A stretch of 37,780 nt of DNA, taken from an uncultured Bacilli bacterium. Its GTDB lineage: Bacteria > Bacillota_I > Bacilli_A > RF39 > UBA660. A program made the translations under genes and the position numbers. Where the stretch lies: positions 1-37,780 of the forward strand of contig CANQYB010000010.1 in the NCBI GenBank assembly GCA_947627975.1. The letters run 5' to 3'. Under the pieces are notes generated by a model that was not told the DNA's origin, did no database searches, and was given only the letters and a program-made list of their open reading frames with translations. The first letter of the stretch is position 1, and each line of letters starts with the position of its first letter. This document shows, one piece after another, positions 7,598 to 17,046 of the stretch.

Positions 7598-10543
7598 ATG
7601 AAGTTATTAAAAATTAAGGCACAAGGATTTAAATCTTTTGCAGATAAAATAGAAATAAATGTTGAAGATGGAATTACTGGTATAGTTGGACCAAATGGTA
7701 GTGGTAAAAGTAATATAGTTGATGCTATTCGCTGGGTTTTAGGAGAACAATCTATTAAAGCTTTACGTGGCTCTGATGGCATGACAGATGTTATTTTTTC
7801 GGGGAGTAAAAGTAGAGAAGCACATAATAGATGTTATGTATCTTTAACTTTTTCTAATAAGGATCATTATTTAAAAAGTGAATATGAAGAAATTGAAATT
7901 AAAAGAGTATTGTATAAGACTGGTGAAAATGATTATTTTATAAATAATGTAAGAGTAAGATTAAAAGATATTATTAATTTATTTTTAGATTCCGGTGCCT
8001 CTAAAGAATCATTTAATATTATTTCTCAAGGAAATGTAAAAGATGTTATAAATTTTAAACCAGATGATAGGAAAGCAATATTTGAAAGTGCTGCAGGAGT
8101 TTTAACTTATAAAAAAAGAAAAGAAGAAACTACAAAAAAAATAATGAAAACTAATGATAATATTGAAAGATTAGAATTACTTATTAACGAATTAAAAAAA
8201 ACATTAGATCCATTAGAAGAAGACGCAGAAAAAGCTTTAAAATATGAGAAATTATATGAAGAATTAAAGGAAAAAGAAATAGCTATCTTAACATTAGATA
8301 TTGAAAATTTAAATGATTTATATCATGATACTTTAACTAAAATTGAAAATATCAAAAATAAAATAGTTGAATTTCAAGTAAAAAATTCTGATAGTTTTAC
8401 TAAATTAGAAAGTTTAAAATTAAAACAAATTAAGTTAGATGATGATATATCTTTACTTAATGATGATATAATTAAATTAAATAAAGAAATTTCTGAATTG
8501 AAAAGTGAAAAACAAATTACAATTGAAAGACAAAAATATGAAGTTGATGATATAGAACTTGAAAATATCATTATAAATCTTAAAGAAAACAAACTGAAAA
8601 TAGAAAGTAATATAATTCAAATAGAAAATGAAATAAAAAAATTAAGAGGTAATATAAAAGAATATACAGAAAATAAAAATAATCAATTAAAAAAATTAGA
8701 TAGTGAAATTACTAAAATCAATCAAAATAAAAATGAATTATTTTTAATTGAAAAAAATATTAATTTAACTAAAAATAAAATAGAAATATTAAATTCTAAT
8801 ATTGAAAATAATTCTTCTGCTCCTTATTCTGTAAAAGAAGTTTTGAAAAATAAAAATTTAAAAGGTATTCATTCAACTATTTCTAATTTAATTGAAACAG
8901 ACAGTAAATATTTAAATGCTATTAATATTGCCTTAGGTGCAGCTAATAATTTTTTAGTGGTTGATAATGAAATAAGTGCTAATGTAGCTATTGAATATTT
9001 AAAAAAAATAAAAGGTGGAAGAGCTACTTTTTTTCCTCTTAACATTATTAAAAAGAAAAATATTGATTCATTTATTTTAGACAAAATTAAAAATATAGAT
9101 GGATTTATTGATGTTGCAGCTAATCTTGTCAAATATAAATTACAATATGAAAATATCATTTATAACCAATTGGGAAATGTAATTGTTTGCAATAATTTAA
9201 AGAATGCTCATGTAATTAGTAAAATAATTGATTACAAATTAAGAGTAGTAACACTTGATGGAGAAATTATTCACCAAGGTGGATTTATATCAGGCGGTAG
9301 TTTTAAAAATTCTTCCTCAATTATTTACGATAAACAAATTATAGAAGAAGAAAAACGTAAATTGAAAGATTTATTAAAAGAAAAAGAAACTGAAGAAAAA
9401 TTATTTTTAAATAGTGAAAATAATGAACAATTATTAAGAAAAGAATTAGCTAATATTGATAGTGAGATAGTGAAGTTAAATAGTGAATTAAGTCAGAAAA
9501 ATGAATTTTTAGACGAAAGTAAAAATAAATTAATAGATATCGAAAATGAGCTTAAAAGAACTATTTCTTCTAAAAATAATGACGTAAATTCATATTTAGA
9601 TAAAATAATGGAGAATTATTATAATCTTTTAAATAAAATAAAAAATAAAAATATGAAATTAGAGGATTTGAAAAATTTAAGAAGTAATATAATTATGGAA
9701 ATATCTGAATTAGAAAAAGATATAGCTAAAGAAAATAGCAATTATTCCAAATTGCAACAAGATGAAAAAAAATATGAAATTGATTTGTCTAAATATGAAA
9801 TTAAATTAGATAATTGTTTAAATATTTTATCTGAAGAGTATTGTTTAACTTTTGAAAAAGCTAAAAAAGACTATTCAATTGATATTGATGTTGAAAAATC
9901 TAGAGCTGAAATAATTAATTTAAAAAATGCAATAAAAAAATTAGGAAATGTCAATTTATCATCTATAGATCAAAGAAATAAAATTAAAGAAAGATATAAT
10001 TTCTTAAAAATGCAAAAAGATGATTTAGTTAATTCCATTTCTAATTTAGAAAGTATTATAAGTGAAATGGATGAAATAATGAAAGATAAACTTTTTACTA
10101 CATTTGAAAAAATAAGATTGGAATTTAAAGATATTTTTAAAGGTATTTTTAAAGGTGGAAAAGGAGATTTAATTCTCACTAATCCAAATGATATTTTAAA
10201 TACTGGTATTGATATTATTGCTGAACCACCTGGAAAAAAAGTTAGTTCAATTGGTCTTTTATCTGGTGGAGAAAAAACATTAACTGCTATTGCATTGTTA
10301 TTTGCTATTATAAATGTTAAAACTGTTCCTTTTTGTATATTAGATGAAGTTGAAGAAAGTTTAGATGAATCTAATGTTGATATTTTTGGAAAGTATTTGC
10401 AATCTAAAAAAAATCAAAGTCAGTTTATTATTATAACTCATAAAAAAAGAACAATGGAATATACTGATGTTTTATATGGTATTACTATGCAAGAATCAGG
10501 TGTATCAAAAATTGTATCTGTAAAATTAGATAATATAGATTAA
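7598..10543 (+). CDS. smc: Chromosome segregation ATPase SMC (short-armed)
   Basis: Forms the dimeric ATPase of the bacterial condensin (with ScpA/ScpB, not in this window) that loads at parS and compacts chromosomes. Visible parts: Walker A GPNGSGKS (about 31-38), Q-loop and coiled-coil arm (about 165-410), hinge (about 420-570, with [21 protein letters not shown] and [12 protein letters not shown]), return coiled coil (about 590-820), signature LLSGGEKTL (about 888) and Walker [14 protein letters not shown] (about 913). At 981 aa it is about 200 residues shorter than B. subtilis SMC, with both arms shortened; Mycoplasma SMCs are of similar size. Start ATG 7598 follows AGGTGAT; the track's GTG 7589 is part of that site. 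A bidirectional terminator follows. Confidence 0.97.
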   Translation: MKLLKIKAQGFKSFADKIEINVEDGITGIVGPNGSGKSNIVDAIRWVLGEQSIKALRGSDGMTDVIFSGSKSREAHNRCYVSLTFSNKDHYLKSEYEEIEIKRVLYKTGENDYFINNVRVRLKDIINLFLDSGASKESFNIISQGNVKDVINFKPDDRKAIFESAAGVLTYKKRKEETTKKIMKTNDNIERLELLINELKKTLDPLEEDAEKALKYEKLYEELKEKEIAILTLDIENLNDLYHDTLTKIENIKNKIVEFQVKNSDSFTKLESLKLKQIKLDDDISLLNDDIIKLNKEISELKSEKQITIERQKYEVDDIELENIIINLKENKLKIESNIIQIENEIKKLRGNIKEYTENKNNQLKKLDSEITKINQNKNELFLIEKNINLTKNKIEILNSNIENNSSAPYSVKEVLKNKNLKGIHSTISNLIETDSKYLNAINIALGAANNFLVVDNEISANVAIEYLKKIKGGRATFFPLNIIKKKNIDSFILDKIKNIDGFIDVAANLVKYKLQYENIIYNQLGNVIVCNNLKNAHVISKIIDYKLRVVTLDGEIIHQGGFISGGSFKNSSSIIYDKQIIEEEKRKLKDLLKEKETEEKLFLNSENNEQLLRKELANIDSEIVKLNSELSQKNEFLDESKNKLIDIENELKRTISSKNNDVNSYLDKIMENYYNLLNKIKNKNMKLEDLKNLRSNIIMEISELEKDIAKENSNYSKLQQDEKKYEIDLSKYEIKLDNCLNILSEEYCLTFEKAKKDYSIDIDVEKSRAEIINLKNAIKKLGNVNLSSIDQRNKIKERYNFLKMQKDDLVNSISNLESIISEMDEIMKDKLFTTFEKIRLEFKDIFKGIFKGGKGDLILTNPNDILNTGIDIIAEPPGKKVSSIGLLSGGEKTLTAIALLFAIINVKTVPFCILDEVEESLDESNVDIFGKYLQSKKNQSQFIIITHKKRTMEYTDVLYGITMQESGVSKIVSVKLDNID

Positions 10544-10578
10544 AAAAACTTAAATTATTATTTTAATTTAAGTTTTTT
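10544..10578. terminator. Bidirectional terminator between smc and the 29-aa gene
   Basis: AAAAAACTTAAATTA, six-base loop, TAATTTAAGTTTTTT: a 15-bp perfect stem with T runs on both strands. It serves smc (+) and the convergent small gene (-), whose stop codon touches the hairpin. Confidence 0.85.
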
Positions 10579-10667
10579 TATACTAAATATGTGATAAACA
10601 TTGCAATAGTACCTGCAACCATTAAAATGAGCATAGCCCATACAATTATTTTTTGACCTTTTCCCAT
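10578..10667 (-). CDS. 29-aa single-span membrane peptide (DUF4044/Prli42-like)
   Basis: Absent from the ORF track because of its size. The minus strand reads MGKGQKIIVWAMLILMVAGT followed by IAMFITYLV and TAA. ATG is preceded by GGTGAT with five-base spacing, the same Shine-Dalgarno form used by neighbours. A basic N-terminus plus one membrane helix matches the short DUF4044/Prli42-type peptides common near housekeeping genes in Firmicutes. Prli42 in Listeria anchors the stressosome; I cannot show that role here. It ends in the hairpin shared with smc and starts about 67 bases from the divergent SpoIIM-like gene. Confidence 0.72.
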   Translation of the reverse strand: MGKGQKIIVWAMLILMVAGTIAMFITYLV

Positions 10668-10734
10668 ATAATCACCAATTTAATTTAATCATAAATTTTT
10701 ATATTTGTAAATATATTTTTAATGGGTGATAAAT

Positions 10735-11328
10735 ATGAAACTTTTTAGGACAAGCCTTAAAAAAAATAAAAATATATTTATGTTTTTATTGTTTATTTTT
10801 ATAATTGGTTTTATATTTGGAATTATTTATTATTTTAAATTACCACAAATTACTAAAAATGGTATAAATGATAATCTATTAGAAATTACTAAAAATCTAA
10901 AAACAATTCATTTAAACTATTTTTTTTATCATAATATAATTTTTTTACTAATTTTCTTTTTATCTTTTACTGTAATATTTTTTCCAATTATTTTATTTTA
11001 TTTATTTTATGAAGGTGTAACATTAGGATTTTCATTTATTATATTTTTGGCTTCATTTAAAATTAGTGGCTTATTTTTTGCAATTATATTATTTTTATTA
11101 ACTAAAATGATATATATTATTTTCATTTTTTATATGATATTTAATTCATATAATATTTGTAAAATAATGATTGTTTTAATATTAAAGAAAAATAATAATA
11201 TTAATTTAATGTTTAAAATATTTTTTCAAAGACTTATTATTATTCTTTTATTTATATCAATTTATAATATATTTTTATATTTTTTTGGATCAAAAATATT
11301 ATATTTATTTAAATTTCTTTTAAAATAA
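10735..11328 (+). CDS. SpoIIM-like polytopic membrane protein
   Basis: 197 aa with about five membrane helices: a basic cytoplasmic N-terminus, helix 1 (about 16-35, with FIIGFIFG), an external segment, then FFPIILFYLFYEGVTLGFSF and further helices. The helix-1 GxxxG pattern and the central glycine-containing Y.G...G helix resemble the stage II sporulation protein M family, whose members work with SpoIID and SpoIIP in peptidoglycan remodelling during engulfment. The family also occurs in non-sporulating bacteria, and no other sporulation gene is evident here. Start ATG 10735 follows GGGTGAT; the track's GTG 10726 lies inside it. The match is by pattern only; a generic membrane protein is the alternative. 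Confidence 0.52.
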   Translation: MKLFRTSLKKNKNIFMFLLFIFIIGFIFGIIYYFKLPQITKNGINDNLLEITKNLKTIHLNYFFYHNIIFLLIFFLSFTVIFFPIILFYLFYEGVTLGFSFIIFLASFKISGLFFAIILFLLTKMIYIIFIFYMIFNSYNICKIMIVLILKKNNNINLMFKIFFQRLIIILLFISIYNIFLYFFGSKILYLFKFLLK

Positions 11329-11363
11329 GCAAAATATTGTTATAATTATTAATGGTGAATTAA

Positions 11364-12470
11364 ATGAAAAAAGTTTGCATTGGAATGAGTGGGGGAGTTG
11401 ATTCTGCAGTTGCTGCATATCTTTTAAAAAATGAAGGCTATGAAGTTATTGGCTTGTTTATGCGAAATTGGGACAGTACAGTAAATAATGATATAAAAGG
11501 TAATCCTAATTTAAATAATGATATATGTCCCCAAGAACAAGATTATAATGATGCATTAAGAGTTTGTAAGCAATTAGATATACCCTTATATAGAGTTGAT
11601 TTTATAAAAGAATATTGGGATTATGTTTTCACATATTTTTTAAACGAATTAAAATTAGGCAGAACTCCCAATCCTGATTTAATGTGTAATAAATATATAA
11701 AATTTGATTTATTTATTAAAGAAGCCAAAAAGTTGAATGCTGAATATTTTGCGACTGGACATTATGCAAACACACATGATAATAGATTATATAAAGCAGT
11801 TGATCAAAATAAAGATCAAACTTATTTTTTAGCCCAAATATCAAATGAACAATTACAAAATGTAATTTTTCCTCTTGGAAATATAGAAAAAAAAGAAGTA
11901 AGAAAGATTGCAAAAGAACAAAATTTAGTAAACGCTTCTAAAAAAGATTCCACTGGTATATGTTTTATTGGTGAAAGAAATTTTCAAAAATTTGTACAAA
12001 ATTATTTACAAAAAAATCCCGGAAATATTATTGACATTGAGTCAAAAAAAATTATTGGTACCCATGATGGATTAATGTATTATACAATAGGACAAAGGAG
12101 AAATGTGGGAATTTCTGGCTATTCTAAAAGACATTATGTTGTAGGTAAAAACTCATTAAAAAATGAACTTTATGTTGCTTTTGGAGATGATTCAAAATAT
12201 TTATTATCTGATGAATGTTTGTTAGATAATGTTAATTTTATTAGTCCTTTAAGACCTAATAAATGTAGCGCTAAATTTAGATATAGAGGTGAAGAATATC
12301 CTGTTAGTATTAAATATTTAAATAATAATGAAATTATTGTAAAGTATAAAAATGTAAAATCTGTTACTCCAGGGCAAGCTTGTGCTCTTTATTTAGAAAA
12401 TGAATGTTTAGGTAGTGGAATTATTAAAGAAGTTAGAAAAAATAATCAAAAAATATGGTATATAAATTAA
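11364..12470 (+). CDS. mnmA: tRNA 2-thiouridine(34) synthase MnmA
   Basis: Thiolates U34 of tRNA-Lys, -Glu and -Gln, taking sulfur from a cysteine-desulfurase relay. 368 aa, normal family length. PP-loop SGGVDS at 9-14, NPDLMCNKYIKF with catalytic Cys108, TGHYA, the tRNA-contact DQTYFLAQ and the second active Cys200 in STGICFIGERNF. The C-terminal beta-barrel follows GTHDGLMYYTIGQRRNVGISG. Start ATG 11364 has GGTGA seven bases before it. A TATAAT lies just upstream in the 11329-11363 gap, so it may have its own promoter. The gene after it has a clear promoter beginning four bases past the stop. Confidence 0.97.
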   Translation: MKKVCIGMSGGVDSAVAAYLLKNEGYEVIGLFMRNWDSTVNNDIKGNPNLNNDICPQEQDYNDALRVCKQLDIPLYRVDFIKEYWDYVFTYFLNELKLGRTPNPDLMCNKYIKFDLFIKEAKKLNAEYFATGHYANTHDNRLYKAVDQNKDQTYFLAQISNEQLQNVIFPLGNIEKKEVRKIAKEQNLVNASKKDSTGICFIGERNFQKFVQNYLQKNPGNIIDIESKKIIGTHDGLMYYTIGQRRNVGISGYSKRHYVVGKNSLKNELYVAFGDDSKYLLSDECLLDNVNFISPLRPNKCSAKFRYRGEEYPVSIKYLNNNEIIVKYKNVKSVTPGQACALYLENECLGSGIIKEVRKNNQKIWYIN

Positions 12471-12474
12471 TCAT

Positions 12475-12503
12475 TTGACATTTTACGTTAATAGTGTTAT
12501 ATT
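12475..12503 (+). promoter_or_regulatory. Consensus promoter for the coiled-coil membrane protein
   Basis: Perfect -35 TTGACA (12475-12480), 17-base spacer, TATATT (12498-12503). The ORF-track start for the next gene falls inside this -35, which shows that start is wrong. Confidence 0.78.
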
Positions 12504-12528
12504 AAAATACAAATTTAGGGGGATATTT

Positions 12529-13101
12529 ATGAAAGATTTATCGCAATTAAAAGAAATAGAAATTTTACTGGATGAAATAAACGAATTACAAGATGATTTA
12601 GATGGTTTACAATTTTTTAATATTTTAAATCATGAATTAATAGTTGACTATAATAAATTAAATTTAGATTTATTTAATTTATTATATGATTGTCAAGAAA
12701 GTTTGCAATTTTTTCGTAATATTTGTAAATCAAAAATATTGATTTATCTATTTGGATTTATAGGATCTATTATATTAGCATTAAATAATAGTTATATGGT
12801 TATACCTATTTTAGCATCTATTGTTTTTAATTTACCTCTTAAAAAAATGGCAAAGAAAATTAAAAATGATATAAGTGAACTAAAAAAAAGATATAACTAT
12901 TTAAAAATTCAAATAGACAAAATTGTTGATTCTATTTTAAACTATGAAAAAGAAAATACTGATGATAAATATAAATCTAATAGCATTAATGATAAAGAAA
13001 AAACATTAAAATATAGTTTAGATTGTAGTAAAGATATTAATTTAAACAACTTTTTAATCGAAAATGATAATAATGTAAAAGTAAAAAGAAAGATTAAATA
13101 A
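12529..13101 (+). CDS. Hypothetical coiled-coil protein with two membrane helices
   Basis: Not recognised. 190 aa: an acidic N-terminal helical part (about 1-65, rich in ILLDEINELQDDLD), a hydrophobic hairpin of two helices (about 75-112, LIYLFGFIGSIILAL and VIPILASIVFNLP), then a basic coiled coil (LKKMAKKIKNDISELKKRY) and a polar, low-complexity tail. Such a layout puts both soluble arms on the same face, most likely cytoplasmic. Start ATG 12529 is set by AGGGGGA seven bases upstream and by the promoter at 12475. Its last codons form the left arm of the terminator. Monocistronic. Confidence 0.7.
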   Translation: MKDLSQLKEIEILLDEINELQDDLDGLQFFNILNHELIVDYNKLNLDLFNLLYDCQESLQFFRNICKSKILIYLFGFIGSIILALNNSYMVIPILASIVFNLPLKKMAKKIKNDISELKKRYNYLKIQIDKIVDSILNYEKENTDDKYKSNSINDKEKTLKYSLDCSKDINLNNFLIENDNNVKVKRKIK

Positions 13102-13124
13102 TTTAAAAGTTTAATCTTTTTTTT
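13089..13124 (+). terminator. Terminator overlapping the 3' end of the coiled-coil gene
   Basis: AAAGATTAAA (containing the last codons) pairs with TTTAATCTTT, followed by a run of T to about 13124. Confidence 0.78.
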
Positions 13125-13131
13125 GATTTAG

Positions 13132-13161
13132 TTGACACATATATGTTAAGTGGTATATAAT
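13132..13161 (+). promoter_or_regulatory. Consensus promoter for the HTH regulator
   Basis: TTGACA (13132-13137), 18-base spacer, TATAAT (13156-13161), both perfect hexamers. Predicted transcription start is about 26 bases before the ATG. Confidence 0.8.
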
Positions 13162-13194
13162 TAATATGTAAAATAGAAAGTAAGAGGGTAGAAA

Positions 13195-13971
13195 ATGAAA
13201 AAACTTAATGAATTATTGCAAGAATTAGGAATATCAAAAGTCAGACTTGCTAAATATTTGGGAGTTTCTCGTCAAATGGTATATAATTATCTTGAACTTG
13301 AGAATATGAATAAATGGCCTAAAGAAAAAAAGATTTTGTTATATAAATTACTTGATATTGAAGATGATGATAATGGAACATTTGGTAATATTAAAGTTAC
13401 AACTGATTATTTAATGAAAGTAGAATCAAGATTAAATTTAGGTGTAAAATCAACAAGTGATTTAGAAAATTATTTTGATTTTAATGGTTTAAAAAAAGAA
13501 GAACAGACATTAATTTCTGATATCACTTACCTACTAAAAGAAAAATTGATAGAGGAGGATAAAAGAAATGAAAATTTTTATGCTTTTACCTATCTATATC
13601 ACATATTACAATCTATTGATAATGTACCAGAAATAAAATATTTATTTGGATATCTATCTAAAACAACTGGATTTGTTGATCCAAATGAATTTAAATTTAA
13701 TGAAGATAAACAATTTATTTTTGAAGGCATAATTCATTCTGCTTTAACTTTATATAATAGTGGTGGGGCTTCAAAAAGTAAATTAATTGATTCACATAAA
13801 AGATTTGTTCAAGAAATTGAAGAAAAAAAAGAAGAAAAACTATCTAGAACACAACAATTAAATACAACTAAAGTTCAAGCTTTAAAAGAACTTGGTTATA
13901 CAGAGATTAATGAGGATAATGCTGCTGAAGTATTTGAAAAAATAGCTGAAATTCAATCAAGAAAAGTATAA
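13195..13971 (+). CDS. XRE-type helix-turn-helix protein, function unknown
   Basis: 258 aa. Residues 5-60 form a Cro/CI-type HTH: LNELLQELGISKVRLAKYLG, VSRQMVYNYLE, then a KEKKILLYKLLDIED helix like those closing XRE domains. The remaining ~190 residues are a helical domain I do not recognise, ending in a basic segment (KKEEKLSRTQQLNTTKVQAL) and a LGYTEINEDNAAEVFEKIAEI helix. A DNA-binding regulator or a chromosome/host-factor binding protein is plausible. ATG 13195 follows AGAGGGTAG. It has its own perfect-consensus promoter and its own terminator, so it appears strongly transcribed as a single gene. No operator repeat is obvious. Confidence 0.72.
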   Translation: MKKLNELLQELGISKVRLAKYLGVSRQMVYNYLELENMNKWPKEKKILLYKLLDIEDDDNGTFGNIKVTTDYLMKVESRLNLGVKSTSDLENYFDFNGLKKEEQTLISDITYLLKEKLIEEDKRNENFYAFTYLYHILQSIDNVPEIKYLFGYLSKTTGFVDPNEFKFNEDKQFIFEGIIHSALTLYNSGGASKSKLIDSHKRFVQEIEEKKEEKLSRTQQLNTTKVQALKELGYTEINEDNAAEVFEKIAEIQSRKV

Positions 13972-13986
13972 TTTCTTGATTTTTTT
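13955..13986 (+). terminator. Terminator overlapping the HTH gene end
   Basis: AATCAAGAAA (inside the last codons) pairs with TTTCTTGATT across AGTATAA, followed by T. Confidence 0.75.
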
Positions 13987-14034
13987 AATATATTTTAAAC
14001 TTCTTATAATATATATTATGTTAACCAAAAAGTA

Positions 14035-14790
14035 TTAAGATAAAAAATGATTAATAAGTATTACTATCACACCTAATAATATGCCTAAAATAACCATTTT
14101 TTCTTTTTTGTAAGATAATGCTTCTTTTAATAATTCATTTATTGATAATGTTACCATAATTCCTGCTACAAATAATAATACATAACTTATAGTAATTATA
14201 GATATATACTTACTTAAAAATAAAAACGCTATTATTGCACCAACTGGTTCAGATAAACCAGATATTAAAGTATGTTTAATTGCTAATCCTTTAGAATTAG
14301 TTGAATAATATATGGGTATTGCAATTGCAATACCTTCGGGAATATTATGCATCATTATTGCAATTCCTAAAGTTATGCCCAAACTAATATCTTGATATGA
14401 TGCCATAAATGTTGCTATACCCTCAGGAAAATTATGTAACATTAAGGCTAACATTGAAAGTATTCCAATTCGATATAAACTACTCCCCTTTTCTTTATTT
14501 TTAGATATTTTTTTATTTATTAAATTAGTTACACTATATCCTAAAATAAAGCAAATAATTGATAAAATGCTACCAGTTATTAATTTATATTTATGAATAA
14601 TATTAAAGTATGAATTAGGTATTAAATCTGTTATTGATATACAAATCATTACACCAAGAGAAAAACTTAAACAAAAAGCTATAAAACTATTTATTTTTTC
14701 TTTTTTTATTTTAAAAAAAATTAGAAAACTACCTAAAACAGTTGATAAACCTGCAATTGATGAAATTAATAATGGATATATTATTTTCAT
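14035..14790 (-). CDS. zupT: ZIP-family metal transporter (ZupT-like)
   Basis: 251-aa inner-membrane metal importer with about eight helices. The two metal-binding helix motifs are intact: HNFPEG (119-124) and HNIPEG (148-153), the second followed by the IAIAIPIYY stretch usual in ZupT/GufA-type proteins. The loop between helices 3 and 4 is short and has no His-rich cluster. Known members take up zinc and other divalent metals. ATG at 14790 is preceded by GGGGGAG at good spacing. It reads convergently towards the HTH gene and lies downstream of the U32 gene. Given the His-less TroA-like protein at 1567, this is the only convincing divalent-metal transporter in the window. Confidence 0.9.
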   Translation of the reverse strand: MKIIYPLLISSIAGLSTVLGSFLIFFKIKKEKINSFIAFCLSFSLGVMICISITDLIPNSYFNIIHKYKLITGSILSIICFILGYSVTNLINKKISKNKEKGSSLYRIGILSMLALMLHNFPEGIATFMASYQDISLGITLGIAIMMHNIPEGIAIAIPIYYSTNSKGLAIKHTLISGLSEPVGAIIAFLFLSKYISIITISYVLLFVAGIMVTLSINELLKEALSYKKEKMVILGILLGVIVILINHFLS

Positions 14791-14849
14791 TTAACTCCCC
14801 CACTATTAAATGTTTATGTATATATTATTTTATTAATTCTTAAAAAAGT

Positions 14850-16988
14850 TTATATTTCATCATTGATTCTTAAATTATTAATACCTATTTTATAATAATT
14901 ATCAATATTATTTCTAGTTATTTCTTTATAAAAATAAATAGTCATTATATTGTCTTTTACTTTAAATTTAAATTTATTATTAAATTTGTCTACTAAATAA
15001 TTATTTTTATTTTCAATATTTAAAAACTTTTCTAAATTAAATTTAGATATCATAACCTCAGGAGTTGATTTTACTATTATTTCAAGATTAGGATGCTTTT
15101 TATATCTTTTATGATAATTATCAATAAGTTCTTTAATTTGGTTATCATTAAGTTCATACGATAAACAGACTTTTTTTACATTTAATGAATGGAGGAATGC
15201 TACTGAATATGAATTAACTACATTTAGTGAAAAATCTGTACATACATTATGATATTTATAAATTGATCCTAAATCATTAACTAACACTGGTTTGTCTATA
15301 TTCTTTAAATTTTCAATTACTCTAGGTAGTCTTAAACTTACATTCTTATTAATAAAATTATATAATGAAAATGAAGTATCTTCGACATAATAATAATCAA
15401 AATTCTTATATTTTTGGTATTTTTGTTTTGAATTTATTAATACTCCTTTTTTTCTTTCAACGGGAAAATTTGGAACATTAATATAATATTTTTCTTTTTT
15501 AAATGGAATATTATATTGTCTTTTTAATATTAATTTTGAAATTGCTTTTCTTCTTAAATCATTTAATTCTGAAATTTTTATATATATTTTTTCTGGTAAA
15601 TTAATTTTTAAATTTTTAAATTCAAAAAAAGTATTTCCAGTTTTTCTTAATTGTAATTCTATTCTTTTTATATCTGTGCCATTATTTGCTGCAATTTCAT
15701 AATTTTTTGTACTTATTTTTACAATATTTTTCAAATTATCTTCAATTTTAAAAACTAAAGTGTCTTTATCTTTGAATAAATAGCCATTAACAGCTATTTT
15801 TTTAGTTTTATTTATATTTATATTAATTTCCTTTATTTGATTAAAATCAGTTGTTTTAACTACTTTGTCCCCTACTTTTACGTTGAGCTTTTTATATATT
15901 CTAATTATATTTTTTTTAATTGCTTTAAATTTAGTAACAATAAAACCAATATCATCATTTTTGGATATAATTCTAATGCCATCATTAATATTTAAATTAT
16001 CACTAAGCATTATTTCTATGTAGTTAGTATTAACATTAATAATTTTACCTATTTCTATTCCCATATGATTTGGTCTAAATTTATTTATATAATGATTATT
16101 ACTTTCATTAAAAATAAAACCTTTAGTAAATTCTCTGTTATATACTTTTTTTAAATCTAAAATATCTTTATTATTAATTATTATTTTTTTCTTTTGATAA
16201 TAATAATCTATTATTTTTCTATATAATTGTGTAACTTGATATACGTATTCTTTTCTTTTCATTCTACCTTCTATTTTTAAAGAAGTTACTCCACTTTCAA
16301 TTAAATCTTTTATATAATTTATTGTATTTAAGTCTTTAGTACTTAAATAATAATTATTTTCGATAAAATTGTTATTTGAGCTAATGTAATATTTTTGTCT
16401 ACAACATTGGGCACATAATCCTTGATTACCACTTCTTTTACCAATTAAACTACTCATTAAGCAATTTCCAGAATATGATATACATAATGCCCCATGGACA
16501 AAAACTTCTAATTCTATATTAGTATTTTTTTTAATTTTTTTTATTAAATTTATAGGTGTTTCTCTTGCTAATACAACTCTTTTTATCCCAAGTTTTTCAA
16601 GCAATTTTGCACCTTCTAAGTTATGTATGTGCATTTGAGTTGAAGCATGAATTTCTAAGTTAGGATATATTTTTCTTACTAAATCCATCATTCCTATATC
16701 TTGTAGAATTATTGCATCAACATTATTTTTATGTAAAAATTCAACTAATTTTAAAAATGAATTAATTTCATTTTCATAAATTAAAGTATTTAAGGCAACG
16801 TATATTTTTACTCCATATGTATGGCAATATTTTATTGCTTCAACTATTTCATCATTTGTAAAGTTTTGTGATAAAGCTCTGGCACTAAACAATTTAGTAC
16901 CTACATAAATTGCATCAGCACCAGCGTTTATAGCAGCCTTTAAAGTTTCCATATCTTTAGCAGGAGATAATAATTCTACTTTTTTCAT
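14850..16988 (-). CDS. U32-family protein (RlhA/TrhP-like RNA hydroxylation)
   Basis: 712 aa. The N-terminal U32 barrel has ELLSPAKDMETLKAAINAGA, DAIYVG and the family block VHGALCISYSGNCLMSS with GNQGLCAQCCR, giving Cys169, 176, 192, 195 and 196 as likely Fe-S and active-site residues. Long U32 proteins with extra C-terminal domains (residues about 330-700 here) include RlhA (hydroxycytidine in 23S rRNA); shorter ones include TrhP (tRNA U34 hydroxylation). Despite the 'peptidase' name, a tRNA/rRNA modification role is more likely. I cannot separate the two by eye. ATG 16988 follows GAGGTGA, and a TATAAT lies just upstream, so it probably has its own promoter behind the Clp-like gene's terminator. 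Confidence 0.85.
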   Translation of the reverse strand: MKKVELLSPAKDMETLKAAINAGADAIYVGTKLFSARALSQNFTNDEIVEAIKYCHTYGVKIYVALNTLIYENEINSFLKLVEFLHKNNVDAIILQDIGMMDLVRKIYPNLEIHASTQMHIHNLEGAKLLEKLGIKRVVLARETPINLIKKIKKNTNIELEVFVHGALCISYSGNCLMSSLIGKRSGNQGLCAQCCRQKYYISSNNNFIENNYYLSTKDLNTINYIKDLIESGVTSLKIEGRMKRKEYVYQVTQLYRKIIDYYYQKKKIIINNKDILDLKKVYNREFTKGFIFNESNNHYINKFRPNHMGIEIGKIINVNTNYIEIMLSDNLNINDGIRIISKNDDIGFIVTKFKAIKKNIIRIYKKLNVKVGDKVVKTTDFNQIKEINININKTKKIAVNGYLFKDKDTLVFKIEDNLKNIVKISTKNYEIAANNGTDIKRIELQLRKTGNTFFEFKNLKINLPEKIYIKISELNDLRRKAISKLILKRQYNIPFKKEKYYINVPNFPVERKKGVLINSKQKYQKYKNFDYYYVEDTSFSLYNFINKNVSLRLPRVIENLKNIDKPVLVNDLGSIYKYHNVCTDFSLNVVNSYSVAFLHSLNVKKVCLSYELNDNQIKELIDNYHKRYKKHPNLEIIVKSTPEVMISKFNLEKFLNIENKNNYLVDKFNNKFKFKVKDNIMTIYFYKEITRNNIDNYYKIGINNLRINDEI

Positions 16989-17017
16989 AAATTGTCACCT
17001 CATTATAATTTTAACAT

Positions 17018-17046
17018 AAAAAAATTAATCTATTGATTAATTTTTA
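17018..17046 (-). terminator. Terminator of the Clp-like gene
   Basis: On the minus strand AAAATTAATC-AATA-GATTAATTTT followed by T. The stop codon of the Clp-like gene lies inside the hairpin. Confidence 0.75.
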
